A stretch of 64,000 nt of DNA, from the NCBI RefSeq assembly GCF_017086405.1, contig NZ_CP070973.1, positions 1,860,001-1,924,000 on the forward strand, written 5' to 3'. A model generated the notes under the pieces. It worked only from the letters and a program-made list of their open reading frames with translations, was not told the DNA's origin and did not search any database. This DNA comes from Mycobacterium gordonae. GTDB taxonomy: Bacteria; Actinomycetota; Actinomycetes; Mycobacteriales; Mycobacteriaceae. The translations under genes and the position numbers were made by a program. The stretch's first letter is position 1, and each line of letters begins with the position of its first letter. Positions 1-9,142 of this stretch are shown piece after piece.

Positions 1-129
1 GCGGGTGGGCAGTCGAAGGACGCGCTTACCCCAACGGCCGCGTTCGACCGTCAAAAGTGTTGTTTCAGAGGTGATGTCGAACCGCGCCGGAACGCGTCCC
101 AATTCAGGGGTCGGGAAGGAGCGGGCTCG

Positions 130-438
130 CTATTTTCCACCGAGTTGCAGTGGCGAGGCATTGGCGTCCTCAGCGGCGGCATACGCGCACCCGCAACCAC
201 GCAGAGTCTCCACGAAATTGTCGTGATACGCGGCCATCTGGGCGCTCAGCTGCCGGTAGGAATCGGCGTGCCCGGAGAACAACGCCGCAATGAATGCCGA
301 CACCTCATCGGCACCGGCGGCTGCCACCTCGCTAATCGGATCCGCAACAACGGCATTCGCGGTTCGAAGGCCCGACCCGATACCCAGCAAGTCTGCTGCG
401 GCCTGCGCCAGCGTCGCTGGCGCGGTGACAACGAACAT
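130..438 (-). CDS. PE family protein (stand-alone PE domain)
   Basis: A 102-residue protein that is essentially one PE domain. It opens with FVVTAPATLAQAAADL, continues through AAGADEVSAFIAALFSGHA and ends shortly after NASPLQLGGK. PE proteins form a helical hairpin, normally pair with a PPE partner and leave the cell through ESX type VII secretion. The Y-A-A-A-E tetrad near the C-terminus fits the YxxxD/E secretion signal. I chose the internal Met that starts the PE consensus; an upstream in-frame start at 477 would add 13 non-PE residues. It carries an unusual GCGC stretch before the secretion motif. No PGRS or lipase extension is present. The usual PPE partner would lie downstream (below position 130), outside this window, so pairing cannot be judged. 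Confidence 0.85.
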   Translation of the reverse strand: MFVVTAPATLAQAAADLLGIGSGLRTANAVVADPISEVAAAGADEVSAFIAALFSGHADSYRQLSAQMAAYHDNFVETLRGCGCAYAAAEDANASPLQLGGK

Positions 439-549
439 CAGATCCCACCTCGCAACTCCCTGTTCGCGGGCTCGCAATGCTCATCAGCATGTCGTGCCGG
501 CAGCTTGTGCGATAGGGGCCGAAATACCCAATCTGTGCAGTGCGGCGGC

Positions 550-3369
550 TTATCGCGCCAGGTGCAGACTCGTGCTCCGGGCGCGCAGGTGTTCCGGCCG
601 GGCCTGCTGGTCCAGCAGGCCCAGTTCGATTGCCAAGAGGGTTAATTGGGGGCGGCGTCGGCGCCCGGTCTTGTCACGGATCCGATCCAAGTGTGATCGC
701 ACGGTGCGCAGCGATATGAATAATGTCTGCGCGATCTGCTGATCTGTCTTGCCGTGGGCCAGCAACGCCAGGAGCTCCAACTCGCGTCGGCTCAGCGTGT
801 GAGAAGCCCCGGGCTCCTTTGTCTCTGCGGGCGTTGGTTTGGAGCTGGCGGCCGCATCGAGCCCGCTGCGGTAGCGCGCGGCGATCGCGCGGTACCCCGC
901 CGCCGTGGCGGCATCAGCGGCCTCGCGGTACAGCGCGGCGGCACCCTGCAAATCGTCGCGGTAGGCGGCGAGATCGGCCGCCGCACCTACGGCCAGCGGA
1001 TGGCGGTCCGGACCGAGGGCGGCGTCCACACAGTGCTCGGCCTCGGCGGCGGACCCGGCTGCCAGCAACGCGGGCACCACGGTGCTTACGACGAACGGGT
1101 CTTTGGCCAGCACGGGCACCCGGGCCAGCAGGGCTCTCGCCGCGTTGGCAGCCGTTTCGGGGTCACCGCCCCGAGCCACGGCCAGGTCGACACGGGTAGG
1201 GCCGCAGATGCGGTGCCACCAGCCGTCCCGCGGCCCGAGGTCTTCTAGTAGCGCCTCGGCTTCGGTGAGGCGGCCCTGCTGCAGTCGCACCCAGGCCAAG
1301 AGTTCGCGCCCGAGGAAGGACGACATCCCGGTGGGGACAGCTTCCGAGGCCTCGAGCACAGCCAGCGCGGCCGCCTCGGTTCGGTCGATATCGCCCAGGA
1401 ACCTGCTTGCCACCGCCTCAACGAGCGAAACCAACACCTCGGGGGCCGGGCCGACGTTGAGCGCGCGAGCGCCGGTGCGGATCAGGTTGACCACCGATGA
1501 CAGCTCGCCGGCGCGCATCGCCAACGCCTTCTGCAAGACGCTGACGATGATGCCGGCGCCGAATTCTTCGGGCAACTTCAGCCGCGTCGCCTCGGAGATC
1601 CCGCGGTCGATCACGGCAACACCCTCGTCGCGGCGCCCGAGCTCACACAGCGCCGCACCACGGTAGATCAATGCCGCGGCGCGGGCATGCTTGGCATCGG
1701 ACTGTTCGGCCAGCGCCAGCGCTCGATCGGCACAGGCGAGACCAGCCTCACCTTCCAGGTTGGAGTCGTGCCACATCGCCAGGCGGGCGTACAGCAAGGC
1801 CAGATCCGGACCCGGCAGCGCGGTTTCGAGTATCAGACGTGCCCGCTCGAATGCATCGAGGGCCGCCTGATGCTCACCCAGGGCCAGCTGCACAGAACCA
1901 AGGACGATGAGAAGCTTTGCGGTCAAAGCATTTCCGGATTCCCCCAGCAGTTCCACACCCTCTTGCAGCGGGGCGATCGCGGCCGCCGGATCCCCACTGG
2001 CCAGCAGCATGCGACTGCGCTCGCACAACAGATTGCCGCGCTCGACAGGATTGACGACGTTGACCAGCGCGTGGTCATACAGCATCGCCGCCTCGGCGAA
2101 CGCCCCAGCGCGCGAGGTCATCTCGGCCGCCTGGGCGCACAGCGGTGCGGCGTCGGCCGCACGCCCGGCGGCCAGCAGGTGACGGCTCCGCTCTATCACC
2201 GGCGCCGGCGGCACTGCCGCCGCGAGCGCGTCGGCGGCCCGGCTGTGCATGGTGGTGGCTTCCCAGACCGGCACCGCGTCACGCACGGCCTCGTAGGTGA
2301 GAGCGTGACGAAACCGCAGCCCGCCGCGGTGGGTCGGGTCGGTTTCTACCAGCCGCGCACGGGTCGCGGCGGTCAGTGCTGCCCACACCACCGGAGCGCG
2401 CAGTCCGGTCAACGCCGACAGCAACCCGGGGTCGAAGGTGCTTCCCAGCACCGCGGCAGCCATGACGACGCGCCGGTGCTCGGGCTCGAGGCGATCGAGT
2501 CGCTGCAAGACGCCGACCGCCAGCGTGGTGGGCAGGTGAAGCCCCGAAAGCTCTGAACACTGCCACCCCCCAGCGTGCGGGGAGACATGTCCTGACCTGA
2601 TCGCCGCCTCCAGCAACTCCTCTACCGCGTACGGCACGCCCTCACTGCGGTGCACCAGCATGTCGACCAGCTCGCTGCTGACACGCTCGGCCTCGAGCCG
2701 AGCGCACGCGAGACGCTGGACGTCGGGCCGGGCCAACGGCGACAACTGCACCACGCTGGCCAGGCCGGCGCGTCGCCACCCGTCGAGCATCACGCGCACC
2801 GGGTGGGTCGCACTGCCCTCATCGGGGCGTTCCGTCACCACCATCAGCAACGGCAGCTTGCGGGTGCGCCGAGCAACGAAGTCGATCAGCGCGCGCGTCG
2901 AGGCATCGGCCCAGTGCACATCCTCGACCACGAACAGCGCGCCCGACCGGGCCGCCAGGGTGCGCAGCACCGCCACCACACCCTCGAAGAGCCGCAGCCG
3001 GATCGGTGCACCGCAAAGATCGTCTGACCGGGACGTCTCGTCGCAAAGTTCCGGGACGATCGCGCCCACCGCACCGGCCGCCGGCCCGAGTCGCTCGCGA
3101 ATCTCCGCCACATCGGCGGTGGTCAGGTAGGTGTCGATCGCTTCGCAAAAGGGCAGAAACGGCAATGCGAGCTCGAGTTCCCGACACCCGCCCCACAACG
3201 CGGCACAGCCGCGCTCCTCGGCCCGGCGGCTGAGCTCGCGGGCCAGGCGCGTCTTGCCCATGCCGGCATCGCCGGCCACCACCCGGACCCGGCCCGTTCC
3301 CCGTCGGGCATCGTCGAGAGTCTCCTCCAGCGCCGCTAGGTCTGCATCCCGCGCGATCAGCGGGATCAC
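550..3369 (-). CDS. LuxR-family ATPase transcriptional regulator (LAL type)
   Basis: A 939-aa regulator of the large ATP-binding LuxR class. The N-terminal third is an AAA/ATPase domain with Walker A GDAGMGKTRL (about residues 33-42) and a Walker B-like LFVVEDVHWAD near residue 147. The middle is an alpha-helical TPR-like sensor region (about 390-800). The C-terminus (about 860-920) is a LuxR DNA-binding helix-turn-helix with LSRRELELLALLAHGKTDQQ followed by TVRSHLDRIRDKTG. Such proteins couple ligand and ATP binding to transcription activation. The chosen GTG start gives the usual 'LIARDADLAALE' beginning of the family. The target genes cannot be read from the sequence; it stands alone between the PE gene and an IS110 element. 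Confidence 0.85.
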   Translation of the reverse strand: MIPLIARDADLAALEETLDDARRGTGRVRVVAGDAGMGKTRLARELSRRAEERGCAALWGGCRELELALPFLPFCEAIDTYLTTADVAEIRERLGPAAGAVGAIVPELCDETSRSDDLCGAPIRLRLFEGVVAVLRTLAARSGALFVVEDVHWADASTRALIDFVARRTRKLPLLMVVTERPDEGSATHPVRVMLDGWRRAGLASVVQLSPLARPDVQRLACARLEAERVSSELVDMLVHRSEGVPYAVEELLEAAIRSGHVSPHAGGWQCSELSGLHLPTTLAVGVLQRLDRLEPEHRRVVMAAAVLGSTFDPGLLSALTGLRAPVVWAALTAATRARLVETDPTHRGGLRFRHALTYEAVRDAVPVWEATTMHSRAADALAAAVPPAPVIERSRHLLAAGRAADAAPLCAQAAEMTSRAGAFAEAAMLYDHALVNVVNPVERGNLLCERSRMLLASGDPAAAIAPLQEGVELLGESGNALTAKLLIVLGSVQLALGEHQAALDAFERARLILETALPGPDLALLYARLAMWHDSNLEGEAGLACADRALALAEQSDAKHARAAALIYRGAALCELGRRDEGVAVIDRGISEATRLKLPEEFGAGIIVSVLQKALAMRAGELSSVVNLIRTGARALNVGPAPEVLVSLVEAVASRFLGDIDRTEAAALAVLEASEAVPTGMSSFLGRELLAWVRLQQGRLTEAEALLEDLGPRDGWWHRICGPTRVDLAVARGGDPETAANAARALLARVPVLAKDPFVVSTVVPALLAAGSAAEAEHCVDAALGPDRHPLAVGAAADLAAYRDDLQGAAALYREAADAATAAGYRAIAARYRSGLDAAASSKPTPAETKEPGASHTLSRRELELLALLAHGKTDQQIAQTLFISLRTVRSHLDRIRDKTGRRRRPQLTLLAIELGLLDQQARPEHLRARSTSLHLAR

Positions 3370-3483
3370 CGGGAACCACCAGACATGCCGCTGCGGCCCG
3401 AAATCGCGATGGTCTTGTGCATGCCAGGTCCTTAAGTTCGTAGGTGCAGTTACTTCGTGTTGTTACGTTGTGCTGTGACCCGG

Positions 3484-3657
3484 GTGGGTCGGGTGTGGCT
3501 GCATGTCTGGTTGCCGGCCTGGTGGTGCGGCTTGAAAGGACTGGCCGCCCGACCCGCTTGGACTTCTCTGGCCGCTGATTGAGATCTGCGATGTGATCGC
3601 TTGTTTAAGGAAATGCCGGCGGGGTTGTCCGTGGTGATCATGTTGGCAGACAAGCGA
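3484..3657 (+). ncRNA. candidate IS110 bridge RNA region (left non-coding end)
   Basis: The 5' non-coding end of the IS110 element contains two nested-free stems. GGGTCGGG at 3486-3493 pairs with CCCGACCC at 3548-3555 and can be extended by G-C and G-U pairs to about 11 bp, enclosing roughly 50 nt. TCGCTTGT at 3597-3604 pairs with ACAAGCGA at 3650-3657, enclosing 45 nt. IS110-group elements are known to transcribe a structured bridge RNA from this place, with large internal loops that pair with target and donor DNA. The architecture here matches that expectation, but the RNA, its ends and its guide loops are inferred. Confidence 0.45.
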
Positions 3658-3668
3658 ATAGAGGTGTA

Positions 3669-4877
3669 GTGGCTACGGTCCAGTTGTGGGCTGGTGTGGA
3701 TGTCGGCAAGGAACACCACTGGGTGTGCGTGGTCGACGACAGGGGCGCGGTGGTGCTTTCGCGCAGGCTCGCCAACGACGAGCAACAGATCCGTGGACTC
3801 GTGTCCGAAGTGGACAGGCTCGGTGGTCAGGTGTCGTGGACGGTGGACCTGACCACCGTCTACGCCACCCTGTTGTTGACGGTGCTTGCTGATGCCGGCA
3901 AGTCGGTGCGCTATCTGGCGGGCCGCCAAGTGTGGCAGGCCTCGGTGACCTACCGCGGCGGGGAGGCCAAGGCCGACGCCAAAGACGCCCGGGTGATCGC
4001 CGATCAATCCCGGATGCGCGGTGCCGATCTGCCGGTGCTGCATCCTGGCGATGACCTGATCACCGAACTGCGCATGCTGACCGCTCATCGGGCTGATCTG
4101 GTCGCTGACCGCACCCGCACCATCAACCGGCTGCGCCAACAGCTGGTCGCGGTGTGCCCGGCTCTGGAGCGAGCAGCGCAGCTGACCCAAGATCGTGGTT
4201 GCGTAGTGCTGCTGGCGCGCTACCAGCGTCCGAAAGCCATTCGGCAGAAGGGGCTTTCGCGGCTGACTCGGGTGCTGGCCGAGGCCGGGGTACGCAACGC
4301 CTCGACCATCGCAACCGCGGCCGTGGCGGCGGCGAAGACCCAGACGGTGCGCCTTCCGGGCGAAGAAGTCGCCGCTGGGCTGGTCGCACAATTGGCGCAG
4401 GAGGTGATCTCCCTCGATGAACGCATCAAAACCACCGACGCCGACATCGAGGGCCGATTTCGCCGCCATCCACTCGCCGACGTGATCACCAGCATGCCCG
4501 GCATGGGATTTCGGCTCGGCGCCGAATTCCTGGCCGCGGTTGGTGATCCCGCCCCGATTGAATCGGCCGACCAACTCGCCGCCTGGGCCGGGCTGGCCCC
4601 AGTCTCGCGCGACTCGGGAAAACGCACCGGACGCCTGCACACCCCGAAGCGCTACAGCCGCCGACTGCGCCGGGTCATGTACATGTCCGCGCTCACCGCA
4701 ATCCGCTGCGACCCGCACTCGAAGGCCTACTACCAGCGCAAACGGGACGAAGCCAAACGACCGATCCCGGCCACCATCTGCCTGGCGCGACGCCGCACCA
4801 ACGTCCTCTACGCCCTCATCCGCGACAACCGCACCTGGCAACCCGACTCACCCCCAATCACCGAATCGGCGGCTTGA
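3669..4877 (+). CDS. IS110-family transposase (DEDD recombinase)
   Basis: A 402-aa recombinase with the two IS110 domains. The N-terminal RuvC-like half shows D11 (WAGVDVGKEHH), D60 (WTVDLTT; Glu in IS621, Asp in many actinobacterial members), and D103 and D106 (AKADAKDARV). The C-terminal Transposase_20 half contains ITSMPGMGFRLGAEFLAAVG, then GLAPVSRDSGKRTGR with the candidate catalytic Ser316, then LRRVMYMSAL. This class inserts and excises DNA at sites specified by an element-encoded RNA. It starts at GTG just after the structured left end. Length and motifs look complete, with no frameshift. Confidence 0.93.
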   Translation: MATVQLWAGVDVGKEHHWVCVVDDRGAVVLSRRLANDEQQIRGLVSEVDRLGGQVSWTVDLTTVYATLLLTVLADAGKSVRYLAGRQVWQASVTYRGGEAKADAKDARVIADQSRMRGADLPVLHPGDDLITELRMLTAHRADLVADRTRTINRLRQQLVAVCPALERAAQLTQDRGCVVLLARYQRPKAIRQKGLSRLTRVLAEAGVRNASTIATAAVAAAKTQTVRLPGEEVAAGLVAQLAQEVISLDERIKTTDADIEGRFRRHPLADVITSMPGMGFRLGAEFLAAVGDPAPIESADQLAAWAGLAPVSRDSGKRTGRLHTPKRYSRRLRRVMYMSALTAIRCDPHSKAYYQRKRDEAKRPIPATICLARRRTNVLYALIRDNRTWQPDSPPITESAA

Positions 4878-5117
4878 CATCGTCATTGAGAGTCCCTTCG
4901 TCGCACTTCTCTCCTAAATGCGCAGCGCGGTTGCCAAGTCTTGAGACCCCGGCGGTCTACCGATCCCAAGATCGCCGCAATGGGACTGGGTTTCCGCCCG
5001 CCAACCCCGCCGACGCAAAGTCACAGTTCAGGTAGCTCACAATCATCGCGGGTACACATGTGGATTTTCCGCACGAATTTGAAGGGGGAGATGGCGACAG
5101 CGACGCGGGAATGCGAA
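4878..5117. other. intergenic spacer after IS110 element
   Basis: About 240 bases between the transposase stop and the 3' end of the minus-strand esterase. It should hold the right end of the IS110 element in its first few tens of bases. A purine-rich GAAGGGGGAGATG near 5081 could pass for a ribosome binding site and start, but the frame it opens runs antisense into the esterase and has no recognisable product. No RNA gene or clear terminator is visible. Confidence 0.5.
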
Positions 5118-6368
5118 TCAGGGCGTCACAAGCGCTTGTCTCGGCTGGCGTGCCACCCGCTCGGCCAGCCAGGGCAGTGTGACCGCAAAGGCCCCCGCCG
5201 CCGACGGCCAGTCGTGCTTACCCGGCAACCCCATCACCTCACACGAAACGCGTTGAGCGCGGCCCGCGTTGCACAGCGCCTCTGCCGCCTCCTGCCCGAC
5301 CCCGTCCCGATCCTCCGTGGTTCCCGGAACGGCGAAGAGGCCGGCGAGATCGCTGTACGGACCGTGCCGGCTCATCACCGTCGTAGGCTCGAACTGCCAG
5401 TACGCCTCGGCGTCACCGCCGAAGAGCCGGTCGATGGTCTGTTCGCGGGTGCCCGCGTTCGGCGCGATATCGCCGCCGATGTCCACGAACGCGCTGAAGA
5501 TCTCGGGATGCATGACTGCCAGATCGACGGCGCAGGTCCCGCCGGAGGAGAACCCGACGACACCCCAGTTCGCTTGTCTGCCAAGGCCGAACAGTTCGCC
5601 GATTTCCGGCACCACTTCGGAGGTCAAGTGCTCGGCGGCGTTTCCGCGTGGTCCGTCGACGCATTCGGTGTCGACAGTGAATCCGCCGGTTGCGTCGGCG
5701 AATACGGCGATCGGCGCGTAACCGTCGTGCGCGGCCGAATATACGTCGAGGGCACGGGTGGCATCGCCGACGCGAATCCAGTCCGCCGGAGTTCCGAATT
5801 CGCCGCCGATCATCAGGATCGCCGGTAGCGGCGTTCCGGTGAACCAGGCGGGGGGAAGATAAACCCACTCACGACGGTGCGAGAACCCGGATATCCGACT
5901 CCCCGTGGTCACTGCCACCAGCTTCCCGTCCTGCACCGCAACGTTATCGCGCTGCATCCCGTAGGCGGTCCCGATGTGGATCTGACTCCGCAGGGGCCGG
6001 TTCGTCAGCTGAGCCCATGCGGCATCGACGGTGGGGAAGTAGCCCAACCAGCCGTTGATCGTCAGCCCGGCGCTGAGTAGGCAGAACGACGTCGCGAACG
6101 CCGACGCGTTGCGTCGCCACCCGCTCGCCCCCGGCCAACCGGCGACCAGGACGGCGGCGGCCAGCCCGAAAAGGAAAACCCATAGCCAAAGTTGCCAAGG
6201 TGCAGGCTCACTGGCGATTCCGAGCGTGTCGTACGTCCAGTGCGCCGCCGCGGCCGTCACCGCACCCGCAGTCGCGCCCACCGCAACAAGTCGCGCCCGC
6301 CACCCGATGGCATAAAAGAGCGCCGCAACGGTGACGAATTGCACCACGGCGGGGATAAATCCGTGCAT
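5118..6368 (-). CDS. membrane-anchored esterase-family (alpha/beta hydrolase) protein
   Basis: A 416-aa protein. The first ~115 residues hold about four hydrophobic helices (for example LWLWVFLFGLAAAVLVAG), followed by an esterase-D/antigen-85-like alpha/beta hydrolase domain. The nucleophile elbow GFSSGGTCAVDLAV carries the presumed catalytic Ser, and VYLPPAWFTGTPLPAILMIG is the typical first core strand region. LPGKHDW near the C-terminus probably carries the catalytic His. The layout suggests that a membrane anchor presents the hydrolase at the outer face, as in several mycobacterial and corynebacterial cell-envelope esterases. Substrate unknown; acyl or mycolyl transfer is only a possibility. 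It is monocistronic and divergent from the KAS-like gene. Confidence 0.75.
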   Translation of the reverse strand: MHGFIPAVVQFVTVAALFYAIGWRARLVAVGATAGAVTAAAAHWTYDTLGIASEPAPWQLWLWVFLFGLAAAVLVAGWPGASGWRRNASAFATSFCLLSAGLTINGWLGYFPTVDAAWAQLTNRPLRSQIHIGTAYGMQRDNVAVQDGKLVAVTTGSRISGFSHRREWVYLPPAWFTGTPLPAILMIGGEFGTPADWIRVGDATRALDVYSAAHDGYAPIAVFADATGGFTVDTECVDGPRGNAAEHLTSEVVPEIGELFGLGRQANWGVVGFSSGGTCAVDLAVMHPEIFSAFVDIGGDIAPNAGTREQTIDRLFGGDAEAYWQFEPTTVMSRHGPYSDLAGLFAVPGTTEDRDGVGQEAAEALCNAGRAQRVSCEVMGLPGKHDWPSAAGAFAVTLPWLAERVARQPRQALVTP

Positions 6369-6557
6369 CAGCGAGGTGTACAGGCCGAAAGTTCTACCCG
6401 TAGCTAAGCGGGGGAAAACGTGGCACGCGACACCCGCAGAGTTCGCCGATGGTCTTTTCGCCTTCGGGCGCCGCTGTTTATCATGATGCCGATTGCCGGT
6501 AATGGGTTTTCATCGGCACTTCCTGGGAAGTTGATATTTGAAGTAGGCGTGGCTCCT

Positions 6558-6606
6558 GGAGGGGGACGTGACGTCGATGGTCGACATCAAGCAGCGATCG
6601 ACATGA
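6558..6606 (+). promoter_or_regulatory. strong SD plus 12-codon leader frame overlapping the KAS-like start
   Basis: GGAGGGGG at 6558-6565 is a near-perfect Shine-Dalgarno sequence, but it serves a GTG at 6568 in a different frame from the KAS-like gene. That frame reads [12 protein letters not shown] and stops at TGA 6604-6606, overlapping the KAS-like ATG at 6603 as ATGA. The KAS-like ATG has no good ribosome binding site of its own. This looks either like translational coupling through a leader peptide or like a frameshift near the original N-terminus. Confidence 0.45.
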
Positions 6607-7853
6607 CAGCCTTGAGAACAGGCGGGGGACTCCCGGACGTCGTCATCACCGGGGTGGCGTCGACGACCTCGCTCGCGCCGGATGCCGAAGAAACCTGGCA
6701 GGAACTGCTGCGGGGGAGCAGTGGAATTCGAAAAATGGACAAGGACTTCGTCGACGAGTTCGACTCGCCGGTGCGGATCGGCGGGGAGCTGCGCGAAGAT
6801 CTGGACGAGCAGTTCGGACGGGTCGAGCTGCGCCGGTTGGCGTTCATGCAGAAATTGTCCGCGGTGGTGAGCCGGCGCCTGTGGGAGCAGGCCGGCTCGC
6901 CCGAGGTGGACACCGATCGGCTGATGGTGTCGGTGGGTTTGGGCCTGGGCAGTACCGAGGACATCCCGCTGTGGCACAACATCTGGAAGGTCAAGGGCCT
7001 GCGGGCGATCTCGCCGATTTCGGTACAGAAGCACATGCCTAACGCGCCCGCCGCTGCCATCGGCCTCGACCGTGCGGCGAAGGCGGGCGTGGAGACATCG
7101 GTGATGGCCGACGCGTCGGGTACCGCGGCTATTGCGCAAGCCTGGCAGAGCATCGTCCTTGGCGAGGCCGACATGGCGATCTGCGGCGGTGTGGAGACCG
7201 TGATCGAGGCGGTTCCCCTCGCCACGTTCTGGCGGTTGGGCATGCTCTCCACCAACAATGACGACCCGACCGGCGCCTGCCGCCCGTTCGACAGGCACCG
7301 CGACGGCATGGTGTTGAGCGAAGGCGGCGCGATGCTGCTGGTGGAAACCGAGGAGCACGCCAAAGCGCGCGGCGCGCCGATTCTGGCCCGGCTGATGGGT
7401 GCTGCCCTCACATCCGACGGATGCGACGCCGTCATGCCGGACCCGACTGGTGAGCGCGCCGGTGACGCCATCACCCGTGCCCTGTACCTGGCCGGCCTGA
7501 CCCCCGCCGACATCGACCTGGTCAACGCGCATGCCGCCGGCACGACGTTCGGAGATGCTGCAGAGGCACGCGCCATCCACCGGGCACTGGGCGACCACCA
7601 CCCGGCGGTCTACGCGCCGAAGGCGGCGCTGGGCAATGCGCTGGGTGCGTCCGGCGCGATCGAGGCGGTGTTGACCGTCCAGGCCCTGCGCGATCAAATC
7701 GTGCCGCCCACACTGAATTTCAGCGCCGAAGACCCCGAAATCGAACTCGACGTCGTCGCCGGCGAGCCACGCCGGGGCAATTTCCGCTACGCCGTCAAGG
7801 AGTCGTTCGGCCTGGGCGGGAACAACGTCGCACTGGTATTCGGCGCGGCCTGA
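6603..7853 (+). CDS. KasA/KasB-like beta-ketoacyl synthase fold protein lacking catalytic residues
   Basis: A 416-aa thiolase-fold protein that aligns along its length with mycobacterial KasA/KasB ([20 protein letters not shown] at the start, [15 protein letters not shown] at the end). The KAS catalytic triad is broken. The nucleophilic Cys (171 in KasA) is Asp170 in [11 protein letters not shown]. His310 in VNAHAAGT is kept. The second active-site His (345) is Asn345 in ALGNALGA. Lys340 is kept. It therefore should not condense acyl chains as KasA does. It could be a chain-length-factor-like or regulatory subunit, a decarboxylating variant, or a decaying copy. I placed the start at ATG 6603, where homology begins; the frame is open from 6420. 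A degraded ctaD copy follows on the other strand. Confidence 0.85.
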   Translation: MTALRTGGGLPDVVITGVASTTSLAPDAEETWQELLRGSSGIRKMDKDFVDEFDSPVRIGGELREDLDEQFGRVELRRLAFMQKLSAVVSRRLWEQAGSPEVDTDRLMVSVGLGLGSTEDIPLWHNIWKVKGLRAISPISVQKHMPNAPAAAIGLDRAAKAGVETSVMADASGTAAIAQAWQSIVLGEADMAICGGVETVIEAVPLATFWRLGMLSTNNDDPTGACRPFDRHRDGMVLSEGGAMLLVETEEHAKARGAPILARLMGAALTSDGCDAVMPDPTGERAGDAITRALYLAGLTPADIDLVNAHAAGTTFGDAAEARAIHRALGDHHPAVYAPKAALGNALGASGAIEAVLTVQALRDQIVPPTLNFSAEDPEIELDVVAGEPRRGNFRYAVKESFGLGGNNVALVFGAA

Positions 7854-7859
7854 GCCGCA

Positions 7860-9095
7860 GGTTCAGCTGCGCACCTCGACGTCGTCGATCTCGTGACGTC
7901 CTTGTCTTGCGGACCGTGCGCCCGCCCGATGTGCGCTTCGGACCGCTTCCGCTGCACCATGTGCGAGTAGTGCAGCTCGAAAGCCGGCCGCTCCGAACGG
8001 ATTCGGGGCTGCTCGGTGAAGTTGTGCCGCGGCGGTGGGCAGCTCGTGGCCCATTCCAGCGAGTTGCCGTAGCCCCACGGGTCGTCGACGGTCACCACCT
8101 CGCCGTAGCGCCAGCTCTCGAAGACGTTCCACACGAACCGGAACATCGACACGCCCAGGATGAGAGCCCCGACCGTGGAAACGTGGTGTGGACCCCGAGG
8201 AACGTCAACCAGAAGTGCACCTTGCCCAATCGCTCGTCGAGCAGCCGGCCGGTCATCTTCGGGAACCAGAAATAGACCCCGGCATACGTGGCGAACACGA
8301 TGGTGCCGAACAGCACGTAGTGGAAATGGGCGACCACGAAATAGGAGTCAGTGACGTGGAAGTCCAGCGGGGGGCTGGCCAGCATCACTCCGGTCAGCCC
8401 GCCCAGCTGGAAGGTGGGCAGAAAGCCGATCGAGAACACTTGATTCCGGTCGGCACCGCGATGAGGTACGTCATGAACGAGAAGAACTGCAGCAGAACGG
8501 CTCCGGTGGCGAACATGTGGTGCGCCCACACCGCTACGGACAGGCCGCCGATCGACAGCGTCGCATAAACCAGTGTCGGATAACCGAATACCGGCTTGCG
8601 GGAGAACACCGGGATGATCTCGGTGACGATGCCGAAGAACGGCAGCGCCACGATGTAGACCTCCGGATGGCCGAAGAACCAGAACACATGCTGCCACAGC
8701 AGAACTCCGCCGTTGGCCGGATCGTAGACGTGGGCGCCCAGGTGCCGGTCGGCCGCCAGCCCGAACAACGCGGCCGTCAGCAACGGGAACGCGATCAGCA
8801 CCAGCACCGAGGTCACCAGGATGTTCCAGGTGAAAATCGGTATCCGGAACATCGTCATGCCGGGCGCGCGCATGCAGACCACGGTGGTGATCATGTTCAC
8901 CGCGCCCAGGATGGTGCCCAGACCGGCGATGATTAGGCCGGTGATCCACAGGTCGGTACCGGCCCCGGGCGAGTGCACGGCGTCACTGAGCGGCGTGTAA
9001 GCGGTCCAGCCGAACTCGGCCGCGCCTCCTGGCGTGACGAAGCCCGCGAGCACGATCAGCCCGCCGAACAGGAACAGCCAGATTTGGGGCCTCAA
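7860..9095 (-). pseudogene. ctaD: cytochrome c oxidase subunit I (ctaD) pseudogene, truncated and twice deleted
   Basis: Three blocks in different frames read as CtaD. Block 1 (9095 to ~8440) runs from [19 protein letters not shown] through [20 protein letters not shown] to [10 protein letters not shown]. Block 2 (~8435 to 8180) runs from [14 protein letters not shown] through [20 protein letters not shown] to [11 protein letters not shown]. Block 3 (~8175 to 7865) runs from [20 protein letters not shown] to [17 protein letters not shown]. Compared with intact mycobacterial CtaD, the first ~115 residues, ~19 residues after PTGIK and ~35-40 residues after HTTF are missing, each internal loss changing frame. 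Heme ligands survive in pieces, but no functional oxidase can be made. A working ctaD must be elsewhere. Confidence 0.93.
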
Positions 9096-9142
9096 ACATC
9101 ACCAGCGGGTTTGAACGCGAACGTAGTGGTTAGGGGGAGCGG

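Larger units (their letters stand above)
3430..4910 (+). mobile_element. IS110-family insertion sequence, ends approximate
   Basis: The element consists of a roughly 200-nt structured non-coding left end, a single DEDD transposase gene and a short right end. IS110-family elements have no classical terminal inverted repeats and make no clear target duplication, so borders cannot be fixed by eye. A shared CTTCGT at 3453-3458 and 4896-4901 is one possible core/flank match and would give an element of about 1.44 kb. It lies between the LuxR-type regulator and the esterase, in otherwise featureless spacer. The reading frame is intact, so it may be active. Confidence 0.6.

Noticed and set aside
1..129. 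Possible gene end at the left window border
   Set aside because: No frame with recognisable similarity; too short to judge.
3450..4841. 463-codon open frame antisense to the IS110 transposase
   Set aside because: Shadow of the transposase gene; no motifs and poor composition.
5091..5828. Plus-strand frame beginning after GAAGGGGGAG near 5091
   Set aside because: A good-looking ribosome site, but the frame is antisense to the esterase and its product has no similarity or normal composition.
6510..7697. Antisense frame opposite the KAS-like gene
   Set aside because: No domain and shadow-type composition; the plus strand aligns with KasA along its length.
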